Shown one piece after another: positions 22,336 to 32,288 of a stretch of 64,000 nucleotides of DNA. How positions within the stretch are numbered: the stretch's first letter is position 1; every line of letters begins with the position of its first letter. The notes under the pieces were generated by a model. That model searched no databases, had not been told where the DNA came from, and saw nothing but the letters and a program-made list of their open reading frames with translations. Origin of the DNA: Rhizophagus irregularis (taxonomy: Eukaryota > Glomeromycota > Glomeromycetes > Glomerales > Glomeraceae); contig NC_089457.1 in the NCBI RefSeq assembly GCF_026210795.1, forward strand, positions 992,001 to 1,056,000. Direction: 5' to 3'. The position numbers and the translations under genes are program-made.

Positions 22336-22400
22336 TATAATAGATAGATATTAGATAGGATATTAGATAGGACATTAGATAGGATATTAGTAGATAGGAC
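22336..22400. repeat. Short tandem repeat (ATTAGATAGGAT)n
   Basis: Five or so near-copies of ATTAGATAGGAT. It provided the insertion site of the element that starts at 22401. Confidence 0.8.
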
Positions 22401-22604
22401 TAGGGATTGGAATCGATTCCCATTATTAGAATCGATTCTAAAATCGATTAATTGCGATTAATCATTTCGCAAATACCGATTTAAGATTCGATTTTTGATT
22501 TTAACTAATCGAATTTATACTTCACAAAAAATACAATTTATGGCGCAGCAACTTTGTCAGGTTTTTTTTTTATACTATTTATAATAATAGGGGAATTAAA
22601 ATAT

Positions 22605-22813
22605 AACCCAACAGCACCCAGAAAAATTCTTTGTTCACGTGATCTGTTTTATTTATCACCTGTCTGAGTTTCACTGTTTATATTTATCTGAGGGACTTAT
22701 ATTTTTTCAAGTAGATGAAATTCTATTTGTCATGTTTTATAAATTCTTTGATCACGTGTCAGTGCATAACGTTGGTTGAGTTTGAAGAATTTTCTGGGTG
22801 CCATTGGGTAGTT
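22605..22813. mobile_element. Small MITE with AGCACCCAGAAAATTC-type inverted ends
   Basis: CCAACAGCACCCAGAAAAAT at the left is matched by the complement of GAATTTTCTGGGTGCCATTG at the right, about 200 bp apart, with CACGTGATC/GATCACGTG phrases inside. No target duplication was defined. Confidence 0.6.
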
Positions 22814-22982
22814 GGGAATTAAATGCATATCACGTGATTACAAAATTAACTGTAATTGATGAACAAATTTCCTTTTTTGAAAACTTGTACAACTTTGTGC
22901 GAAGCAACTTGAATTTTATTGGGAGATAAAATTTCCTTTTTAGGAAGTTTGTATTCTGTCACGTGATTCGTGGTTGGAATTA

Positions 22983-23760
22983 CTTTACTAAAAATGGCCA
23001 ATTTTTTGAAATGATTTTGTAATAATTTTAAAATACTATGGTGCATATCACCTAAACTCATCAATAGTCCGAATTTTTATTTTATGATGATCATTACTAA
23101 ATTAGGATTTATTACTTCTAAATAAGGCAATAGTTTAACTTTATTTAGTAATTAAAATTTTGATCACAATTTATTATAACAAATAAATAAATATAATTGG
23201 TTATAATCAATATCACATGATAGAATAATTCTGAAATTTTCTCATTTATATATAAGTTAATATAAAGATATATAAAAATATGCTAAGTTTAAACTTTAAT
23301 AACTTTTAAAATATGTTAAATAAAGAAAAAGTAATCTGATAATTTGAAAGAGAAGAACTTAAAGTGTAATTTTATCAGTTTACATTTTTAATTATCATAC
23401 AATTTTAACAAGTAGTTAGCTTTTTAAAATCACTAATTTTATTTGATGAGTTTAGGTGATATGCACCATACAAAAATACATTTAATACATCAAAATGTTT
23501 TTATTATATTTTTGCTATTATTTTGTAATTATATTGTATCTAGGTCTATAAAAATAACTCAAAATAATATCACAATAATTTTTTAATGTTTTTGTTATTA
23601 TTTTATTATTATAAATTATAATATAATTAAATCTCAAAAATATTTTAAATATATCTTGATATATTTTAAAAATTTTACAAAATAATTGCACAATTGTTTT
23701 GAAAGCCATTATATCTAGGTCTATAAAAATATTTCAAAAAATTGGCCATTTTTAGTAAAG
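22983..23760. mobile_element. MITE with CTTTACTAAAAATGGCC inverted ends, interrupted
   Basis: Inverted ends CTTTACTAAAAATGGCCA...TGGCCATTTTTAGTAAAG, about 30 bp. A second copy, inverted and uninterrupted, is at 58486-58848. This copy is split by a 430-bp TA-flanked element. Confidence 0.85.
23039..23468. mobile_element. 430-bp TA-target MITE nested in another MITE
   Basis: Inverted ends TGGTGCATATCACCTAAACT and complement (26 bp), flanked by TA on both sides (23037-38, 23469-70). The uninterrupted sister MITE at 58486 has a single TA at the matching position, so the insertion is defined to the base. TA duplication points to the Tc1/mariner/pogo group. Confidence 0.9.
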
Positions 23761-23793
23761 TATGAATTTGGCTAAAATTAACCTTGTAAACTA

Positions 23794-23985
23794 CAGTCAA
23801 ACCTTTATATAACGATATATTGGGACATATATGAAATTTTTAGAAAATATCGTTATATCAAAGTTATACCGATATTTATATATCCTCACATATAGTGGAA
23901 AAATAAAATTTTATCAGTATATCAAGTTTTTAATAGTATATCGGTATATCAAATATTGGTATATCGAGGTTAGATTATATTATAA
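23794..23985. mobile_element. Possible pogo-like MITE
   Basis: Left end CAGTCAAACCTTTATATAAC and right end the complement of a CTAACCTCGATATACC-type sequence resemble pogo/Tigger-type termini (CAGTCAAACCTC..TATAAC). Match is imperfect. Confidence 0.45.
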
Positions 23986-24256
23986 ACTAACGATACTGCG
24001 CTATAATAAGTAGATTTGATTTTTATTTAATATTTGATTTAAAATCGATTCTTATCAATTTAATTTTGATATTCTGATTTCTAGATAGGATATTAAATAG
24101 AATATTGCAATAAATATAATAAATACAATTATACATGAAACTAAAATTGGTTAATTTTGACCTCTGAAATGGTTGAAATGGTCAAAATAATTTCGACTTG
24201 AGCCCTTCCAAAAGTTGAAATGGTCAAAATTACATCATAGTCATATGATTTTATAG

Positions 24257-24480
24257 TACTTTACAGAAACTTAACATTTTTAATCAATATAGAATCGATA
24301 TCATTAAGTTTATCTTAACGGTATCATTTCGATATCATTTCGATATTATTTCAATATAGATTTAATATCGATACGATATCAAAATAAAGTATTATTTATC
24401 ATTTCGATATTATTTTAATATTAAATCAATATCAAAATGATATCAAAATGATAATTAAAATGATATCGAAATGACATCTT
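24257..24480. repeat. Left arm of a long inverted repeat rich in GATATC phrases
   Basis: TACTTTACAGAAACTT followed by CATTTCGATATCATTTCGAT phrases; the complement is at 29210-29352. The two arms bracket the hAT at 24895-28090. Confidence 0.7.
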
Positions 24481-24769
24481 TAAATTAAACTTAAAAATGT
24501 TATTTCAATGTCATTTCTATTATTATTTTGATCATATGGGCCGATTCTTGGAATCTAATTTTTTTACACAAAAATAATTTTATTAAAGCAAATATAAATT
24601 ATCATTTATATAAGAATAATAAATTTATACTAGATAATGCAAAAAAAACTAATTAATTATATAATTTTTAATATAAGATATCATTAAAATTTAAAAGATC
24701 AAATATAACTCTCATGACAAAATCATTGATAATTCTTTGTAGAAATAAGCTATACAAATAAATTTACAT

Positions 24770-24894
24770 TCATTTGAAAGAGAAAATCGAGATCTATCTA
24801 ATGAATCTAAAATCAAGTGAATTGAATCACTAGTTGTTCAGTAGTCATGTTCAGTATATTTATTGAATTTTATCTAAATTTGATCATTAATTAC
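24770..24894 (+). repeat. Direct repeat, copy 1 (copy 2 at 28310-28460)
   Basis: Begins ATTCATTTGAAAGAGAAAAT and ends near CATTAATTAC; the same phrase order recurs on the other side of the hAT element. Confidence 0.7.
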
Positions 24895-27800
24895 TAGTGT
24901 TGTTAACGGTTTGGCTTAGTTCGGCTTGAGGCCAAAGTCAAGCCAAGCCGATAAAAAGTCAAGCCAAACCAAGCCAAATCCTATCGGTTTGAAGGTTCAA
25001 GCTGAACCAAGTTGAACCAAGCCAAATTAAGCTGCGAAGCTGATAGAACTGATGGAGCTGATGGAGCCGATGGTAACCGAAGCCGATGGAACTGATGGAA
25101 CCGATGGAGCCAATGGTAAAGATTCAAGCCGTAAAGGTAATAGTCTAATAAAATATAGAACCAATAGAACCAATGGACTGAACAGAATCAATGAAATTCA
25201 ATTTAATCAATTATTAATTTATTTTATTATATATAAATTTATAATTTAATGGGTTTCAAAAAAATTAAACTTTATTTATTATAATGTAACTAGTTATAAT
25301 GTAATTACAAATGAAATGAAAAATTAATTATTTAATAACTTTATCCAAGAATTTAAACACATGCATGCTTCAATTGCACCATCCTCCAGTCTATTTCTTT
25401 TTTTACTAATTAATTTTCCAGATTTAGAAAATGCTTGCTCGCTAGGAATAGAAGTAGAAGGTATACAAATATGATCACGCGCAATTTTGACCAATATTGG
25501 ATATTGTGATTTGTGGGTTTTCCACCATTCACAAGGATCTATATCTTTAGGTTCTACAGGGATTATCAAATATTCATCAATTTCATTACGTTGCAAGTTA
25601 CCTTTTTGCTTTTTTTGAAGCATGAGTTCCATAATTCCTAATGCTTTTCTTTTTTCACCTGATGATACATCTTCATTAATTTCATTCTCAGGATGATCCA
25701 GATTCTCATAACTATTAAACTTGTCTACAAGTATTTGTTTTATCATGTCTTCACTTATATTGTTAGGAAGAATTTGTGTTTTATATCAAGAATTTAATAT
25801 TAAAGCTAAATAAGCACTTGAATTATAAAGATTCTCTTGTATAGAATCAAATTTGTTTTTCATTTCTTTAGCAATTTCTTTTATCCATAATATTCCAGAT
25901 TTTTTTATAGTTGTTGTTATATGATCTAGTAAATGGTCCAAAAAAAGAAGTAAAGTTCCAAGAGTAGGGTAATTAGAACCTGACATTACTTCAGTAAATT
26001 CAAAAAATAGTTTTAAATAATCACAAAAAAGGCTAATTTCTTTCCACTCGTCATCAGTTAAATTCAGATTCCCAAAATTATTATGTAAAGAAATTGCTGA
26101 AGTAATTATTACTTTATTTGCAAGAAAAGATTCTAGCATAGAATACATACTGTTCCACCTAGTTTTGACATCCCATATTAATTTCTTGTATTTAACTTGT
26201 AACTTTTGTGCTAAAGAAAATAATACTTCTTTTTTTTTTGGTGACCTACGTATTTCCACAACAAAAGCTCGTACTTTATCAATAACTCTTTGAAAACTTT
26301 TTAAACCAGAATTTACCACAAGAGCAATTGTGTGTGCACCACATCTAATTACATTAAGATCAACTTGTAAATTAGTTTCAAGTGCAGTTGAAAGTAATTT
26401 CATTGCAGTAACTTGATTAGCACCATTATCAATTGTAATTGTTGAAGCTTTTGTTGCAATAGAAAAATCTTTAAATATTTTAAGTGTGACTTCTTGAATT
26501 TGTTGTCCGGTATGAGGATGAGAAAATCTTTGAAAGGCAATTATCACATGTTTTAACTTCCACTCATTGTCAATCTAGTGTGCCGTAAGTACCATGTATG
26601 GTGCACCAGTGTCCGAAGTTCACATATCTGAAGTGAAAGAAATTCTTGAATCATTCTCCTAAATAATAAAAGATTTTAACTTTTAAGTCATAATTAAAAA
26701 TCAATACAATTTATAAATTAAAATAAATTTACCTGAAACATTTTTATAATGATCTTTTTATTTTGCGCATATTTATTATCAATTTTTTTACGAACAGTTT
26801 GTCGTGAAGGAACTTGAAATTCAGGATTGAAACTAGCGATCAATTCTTTAAAAGAAGGACTATCCACAACTCTAAATGCTTGACATTCTATAATTACCCA
26901 ATTAATGAAATTATCTAAAATATCTAAATGATTTTTTCCTGGCAATGTTGTACGTGTTTGAGAATTATTGAATTCTGCTTCTATGGAACCTATTCCTTTA
27001 GGCTGAATCTTAGAATGTTTTCTTTTGAAATGATCATTAAGAGTTCCTGTAGAAGTCTTTGCGCTATATTTCTGATCACAAAAATTGCACTTTACATGTA
27101 ATACAACACCTTTATCATCAATCACCTTTTCATAATACTGCCAAACAAGACTTGGTGCATGGACTGGAGGTAAGTTTGGACTGTTTGATTTTTTTTCTGA
27201 ATTTAATGAAACTTCTTCATCGGTTTTCTGTATATCAGTAATATCACCTAATTCGGAAGTTAGAATGATTAGATCCATTTCAACTTCACAAGAACCTTCT
27301 AAATTACTCATGGTAAAAAAAGTTTTCTTATTTTTATAAAGAATTTTAAATGAACGAGCAATGCAAAAAAAGATAATTTAAAAAAAAAGATAATCTTGAT
27401 TTTGATCATTTGATGATCTGATCAAGTGATCATTTTTTGCTAGACGCTCAGCAAAATCACCTACTATTTAATAAAAAACTCCTTGGCCGCTTAATAATAT
27501 AATTCTTATTTATTATTAACTTATACTGCTGTACTGCATCAAAAAAAAATTCTAAATCTGACAGGTTACAGGTATTGATATTGAGTTCTTTTCTTTTCTT
27601 TTTTTTGTTTCTTTTTGCTAATTACGAACTTCTTCTTCAGATATTTTGGCTCTTTGGCTTGGAGATGACTAAGATGAAGAGATAGAAGGTTTTTCTTTAT
27701 TATTTCCTTTTCTTTTCATTTCCTTTCGTTAATTACAAACTTTGCTTTAAGACATTTCAGTTCTTGGGCTTAGAGACAACAGAATGGACAGGTATTAAAG

Positions 27801-28090
27801 TTTTTTTCTTTTTTGCAAAACAGAATAAAGAGATTTATTTTTTTTATTGATACAATGATACAATGAGTCAATGATACATTTAAATTTAAGTTTTAATGCT
27901 TGTAAAACCTAAATCAGGTGATCAGCTCCATCGGCTCCATCAACTTAACCGGCTCAAGCCAAACCGAACCGTGGTTTAATTTCCCTCAAGCCGAGCTAAA
28001 CCAAATCAGCTTCTAACCTGAAACTGAGCTGAATTGGCTCCATTGGCTTGGTTCAGCTTGGTTCGGCGTGGCTTGGACTTAACAACACTA
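24895..28090 (-). mobile_element. hAT transposon with perfect 8-bp TSD
   Basis: TSD TTAATTAC at 24887-24894 and 28091-28098. Ends TAGTGTTGTTAACGG and complement of TAGTGTTGTTAAGTCC. Subterminal blocks repeat AAGCCAAGCC / GGCTTGGTTCGG and GATGGAGCC phrases on both sides. The minus-strand transposase lies between them. 27540-27870 inside the element holds T-rich spacers and short exon-like pieces that I cannot assign. Confidence 0.93.
25324..27311 (-). pseudogene. hAT transposase with BED finger, broken
   Basis: Minus strand. Exon 1 (27311-26733) has a BED finger: SLVWQYYEKV, VKCNFCDQKY, LNDHFKRKHS. A 75-nt GT-AG intron (26658-26732) follows. Exon 2 reads, after a one-base frame change, TSDM-stop-TSDTGAPYMVLTAH-stop-IDNEW, the hAT block with the first catalytic Asp, then IDNGANQV (second Asp region), RCGAHTIALVV and VKTRWNSMYSML. 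A TGA at 25788 sits in an ILDPRYK-like motif. The last piece (25746-25324) is the dimerisation domain CEWWKTH...STSIPSEQAFSKSGKLISKKRNRL. Stops TGA 26622 and TAG 26577 are both at Trp positions. Not functional. Confidence 0.87.
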
Positions 28091-28309
28091 TTAATTACTT
28101 TACATGTAGTGATTCAATTTGAATGATCTTTGCTCCCTAAGGTGATGCCAACCTTTATCTTTAAAATAAATTTAAAATAATTCGTTTAATATATGTAGAT
28201 GTTTAGGAATCATCAATTATATTATTAATATAAAATTTTATAAGTTTGATAAAATCTGATATAAAAAAATTTATTAAATACCTGTAGATGCAAGCTACAC
28301 GAATGAAAT

Positions 28310-28570
28310 TATATTCATTTGAAAGAGAAAATTGAGGTCTATCTAATAAGCCTAAAATCGAATGAATTGAATCACTGGATTGTGAATAATTACGTCTAAT
28401 ATATTTATTTTTAATTTTTAAATTTGATTTGACTTTGATCGTTAATTACGCCTCATCCAGTGATCCAATTTTCCTGATCTTTGATTCTTACGATAGAGCA
28501 AATTCTCAGCTTTCAAATGAATGTAAAATGATGACGTTAGCATATCTCCAGGAATAATAATGCACGATTT
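28310..28570 (+). repeat. Direct repeat, copy 2, with partial inverted continuation
   Basis: ATTCATTTGAAAGAGAAAAT to GTTAATTAC parallels 24770-24894. The tail TTCAAATGAATG near 28519 is a partial inverted copy of the start, so this block may itself be a foldback repeat. Confidence 0.6.
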
Positions 28571-29209
28571 TGTCACCTGCATAAAGTCCGATCTGAAAAT
28601 TTTATTTCTTACCAAAAAATGCTTTCATAAGAGAATCCCAAATTCTTTTACTTTATTTAAAAGATTTTATTTGCCATTTAAGGATTTTAGTAGAATAAAT
28701 CTAATAAAATAATTTTAAAAGATAAAAAACAAATATATAATTAGTTATTTTGAAAAAAAAAATATCTTATTATTCATTTTACAACTATTTTACATCATAA
28801 TTATTTTTTATTTGCATGTATTTTTTACAAAAAAAAAACAATAAATTAAAGCTAAAAATTATGAAAAAATATGTCTTATCTATGTATATAAAATATTAAG
28901 TTTTTTCTTTTACTTACCACTTAAAAATAACTGCTATATTTGCTTATAAACTTTTTTGTCATATTTAATAAAAGTGAATAGAAAAATGATGGAAAAGTGA
29001 TGGGCAGTAATGGGGAAAAAAAAGTGGTTATTACCGTTATTTTTGAATATTGATTTAAAAAATTTTTTTTATTTTTTATTAAATCAGAGTTACGTAAATA
29101 TGTAACACATATTTAATTTAGATTTGTGTAATGTTAATCTTACTAAAATATTAAATTTTTATAAAAATCTTAATTTAGACTAATTCCAAAAATTGGCACA
29201 TATGTATTA
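28571..29209. other. AT-rich spacer
   Basis: Nothing recognisable. Confidence 0.4.
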
Positions 29210-29352
29210 TTTTGATATCGATTTAATATCGAAATGATATCGAAATGATAATACTTTATTTTGATATTGTATCAATATTAAATCTATATTGAAATGATAT
29301 CAAAATGATATTGAAATGATATCACTTGAAAACTTAAAGTTTCTGTAAAGTA
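29210..29352. repeat. Right arm of the long inverted repeat
   Basis: Complement of 24257-24430, ending AAGTTTCTGTAAAGTA. Confidence 0.7.
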
Positions 29353-29820
29353 AACAATAATATTAAAATTCAAAGTTAATGAACTACGCATCTAGTAATT
29401 CAATTTTTATGATCTTTATATGGTTGGATTCAGCTCATCGAAAGGATTCCAATGATATGTATTTCATATTTGTAGCATCAATATTGACGGAGTTATTCAC
29501 ATTTAAAATTTGGTATTAAATAGTCTTATAATTTTTATATGGTGCCAGAAGTTTATACTCAACAATCACGTGACTTTGTTTCAATTTTCTCAGAACTGAA
29601 CCCTTAACCACATGACTAGAGATTAGCCAATAAAAATCTAAAATTTCTGAGATTTTCAAAAAATATGTATCACGTAAATTTTCACACGCATAATGCTCAC
29701 GCTTTTATTTTTAATTAACGGTAGTTTTTGTATTTCAACAATGCAAATACAATTAATATAACTATAGAACATAAAGCGGTTAAGTATTTATTTAATTTCT
29801 TTATTATTGTTAATTGCATT
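29353..29820. other. AT-rich spacer with a dispersed-repeat phrase
   Basis: The phrase ATTCAGCTCATCGAAAGGAT followed by a GATATG...ATATTGACGGAGTTA stretch recurs in diverged form at 38815-38880 and 38965-39045, marking an old dispersed repeat family. No gene. Confidence 0.5.
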
Positions 29821-30021
29821 TTATGTATCTAACTGCCCCATTATTTTTTCAATATTTTCAGGTAAGCGATGATGCGATTTATATTTGCTAACAGCCCACT
29901 CGGCAGTCCTACTACCTTCCAATCTCTTATTGTATGCATCCATGTACCTCCATGATTTGTGTGCAAACTTACAGATGGTTGATACAGAAACACTAATGAA
30001 AACTTTCAGAACCTGTACCAA
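29821..30021 (-). pseudogene. C-terminal fragment of a DDE-type transposase (tentative)
   Basis: Minus-strand 66 codons including CKFAHKSWRYMDAYNKRLEG and AVSKYKSHHRLPENIEKIM. I associate the RYMDAYRKG...AVKKYKSHRR pattern with the C-terminus of fungal DDE transposase-like proteins, but the catalytic region is missing, so the call is tentative. It ends in TAA at 29821. The upstream part on the right (30022-30440) gives only scraps. Confidence 0.35.
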
Positions 30022-30440
30022 TAAATCATTGAAGTTATAATTGCATAGCCATCTTGTTTCCCATTTTATAAAACCTCAGTATTGCTTTATGAAGTTACAT
30101 TTGCAATGGAACTTTGGGTAATGTTCAACAATGTATTCTGCTTTAATTATTACCTCCTCCAATATTGACCGTTGTTTACAAAAATCCGCTTGCAGTAACA
30201 TTATTCGTTATGCACAACAGTCTAGTCTTTTTAAATCAATTCCATCTTGTTTTCCAGAACACTGCTCACATGTCAAACAGATACCGTTTACTGGTCAAAG
30301 ATTTCATTCTGTAAGTACTTGTTTAATACTTTTCAGTTTTCCTTTTAGTTTATGATTGTCTGGAAATACCATCGATTGCATAATCTTATTTCCGTCTTCA
30401 TTGATGTACCAACCATCACGCATTTTAGGTTGTGCACTTC
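30022..30440. other. Degraded spacer
   Basis: A plus-strand frame at 30131-30355 has no recognisable domain. Confidence 0.3.
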
Positions 30441-30960
30441 CAGAACTCAAGTTTATTCTCGTTACAGCAATAATCTGTGATTTTGTACGTAGATTTCAGC
30501 TTTTTTTTATGTGAATTTATGCAGATGTCTGCGATTTTGCAGATTTCAGCTTTTTTTTATGTCAAAATATCAATTTGATTGCGATTTCATCACACAATTA
30601 ACTCTTAACACTTTTAACACTTAAACTTTGATTAACTTTTAAACTTTAATTAAAATTTGATTTATTACCTAAATAATTTTTTTATGACACTCTTTAAAGA
30701 AAAAAATTTACAAAACTTTAAAGAAATAATTTTTTCTACAACACTTTTTAAATTTTACAAGACTTTAAAGAAAAAATAATTTTTCTACACTTTTTACTAA
30801 AAGAAAAAACTTTACAAAATAATTTTTTCTACCACCCTTCAAAGAAAAAATTTTATAACTTTAAATAAATAATTTTTTCTATAATACTTTTTAAAAAAAT
30901 AATCTGTTAAAGATTCCAAAGAAAAAAAATTTGTTAAAATTTTTATTATTAAGCTTTGAA
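30441..30960. repeat. Subterminal-type repeats and AT-rich lead-in to array B
   Basis: GTACGTAGATTTCAGC and GATTTTGCAGATTTCAGC phrases at 30487-30560, related to AAATCTGCGCAGA phrases at 34505-34690 on the far side of array B. Between 30600 and 30960 there are imperfect repeats of AAAGAAAAAATTTTACAAAACT. Confidence 0.5.
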
Positions 30961-31199
30961 GCTTGTTAGAAAAATTTTTTTTTTAAAAAAAAAATTTATT
31001 TATGGGGTTCGGGTAAATTCGTCCAACATTCAGCACATAATCTGTAATATGCATATTGAACTAAAAAGACATCGGACTCTATTATCTCATACTTTCATAA
31101 AAAACATTTTACTTCGTAAGCAGAAGTATTCTATTTCAAAGGTATTTATTCCTTCAAATTTTTTATTAATATTATTTAACAAACGTTAGCAAATGTTCG

Positions 31200-32233
31200 T
31201 TTTATTAGTCCAGAATACCAAAGGTATATTCTGAACTCTCCATTTTTGAAGGTAACTTTCAAAATTTGTAATTTTCTTTTTGTTTCAAGTCCAGGATTCC
31301 CATTTCGAAAGTTACCTTCAAAAAAAATGTTATTCTTATTAATTTCATTAACAAACATTGTTAACGTTCGTTTATTAAGTTCTGAATGCTGAAGTACAGC
31401 TCTGGACTTTATTTTGAAAGTTGGAGTTAAAACTTCGGTAAATATTTTTATTTTTTAGGTCCTGAACGCTGAAGTACAACTCCGTACTTCATTTTTGAAG
31501 GTAAAAAACCTTCAAAATTTTTTTTTATATTTAATTTTAATGAACGTCACTAACATTTGTTTTTTATGTTTTTAAGTCCTGGACACCGAAGAACGGCTCT
31601 GGATGTTTATTTCGAAGGTAAAAATCTGAAATATTTTTTTTTTATATTTTAACTTTAACGAATGTTAGTTACGTTCGTTTTTGTATTTTATAGGTCCTGA
31701 CGCCAAAAAATGGCTCAGACTCTTATTTTGAAGAAAAAATCTTCAAAATATTTTTTATATTATTATTTCAACGAACGTTAATTAACGTTCATTTTTATAT
31801 TTTTAGGTCCTGGATGCCGAAGAACGGCTCCAGACTCTTATTGCGAAGGTAAAAATCTTTGAAATATTTTTTTTATATTTTAACTTTAACAAACGTTAGT
31901 TACATTCATTTTGTATTTTATAGGTCCTGACGCCAAAAATGACTTCAAACTTTAATTTGAAGGTAAAACCTTCGAAAAAAAAATATTTTGTTTTATTAAC
32001 TTTATTGACGAATGTTAACTAATGTTTCGTCTTATTTTTTTTAGATAAAGGAAGCTGAAACTGAGTTCTAGGCTCCTATATCAAAGGTGAAATAAACCTT
32101 CGAAAAAAAAAATTAATTTTTTTTAAAATTAATTTATATTGATGAACGTTAACTAACGTTTTGTTTTTTTTAATTAAAGGAAGCCGAAAAACAAGCCAGA
32201 CTTTCATATCGAAGGTAAAACCTTAAAAAAAAA

Positions 32234-32288
<55 letters not shown>

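Larger units (their letters stand above)
22401..24083. mobile_element. TAG...CTA hAT-like non-autonomous element hosting nested MITEs
   Basis: Left end TAGGGATTGGAATCGATTC; right end is the complement of TAGAAATCAGAATATC, with AATCGATT subterminal phrases on both sides. Flanks GATAGGAC (22393-22400) and GATAGGAT (24084-24091) match at 7 of 8 bases, although they sit in a tandem repeat, which weakens them. No transposase. The interior is filled by smaller elements. Confidence 0.62.

Noticed and set aside
25052-25249. Plus-strand frame with GTDGTDGANG repeats
   Set aside because: Lies in the subterminal GATGGA repeats of the hAT at 24895; not a gene.
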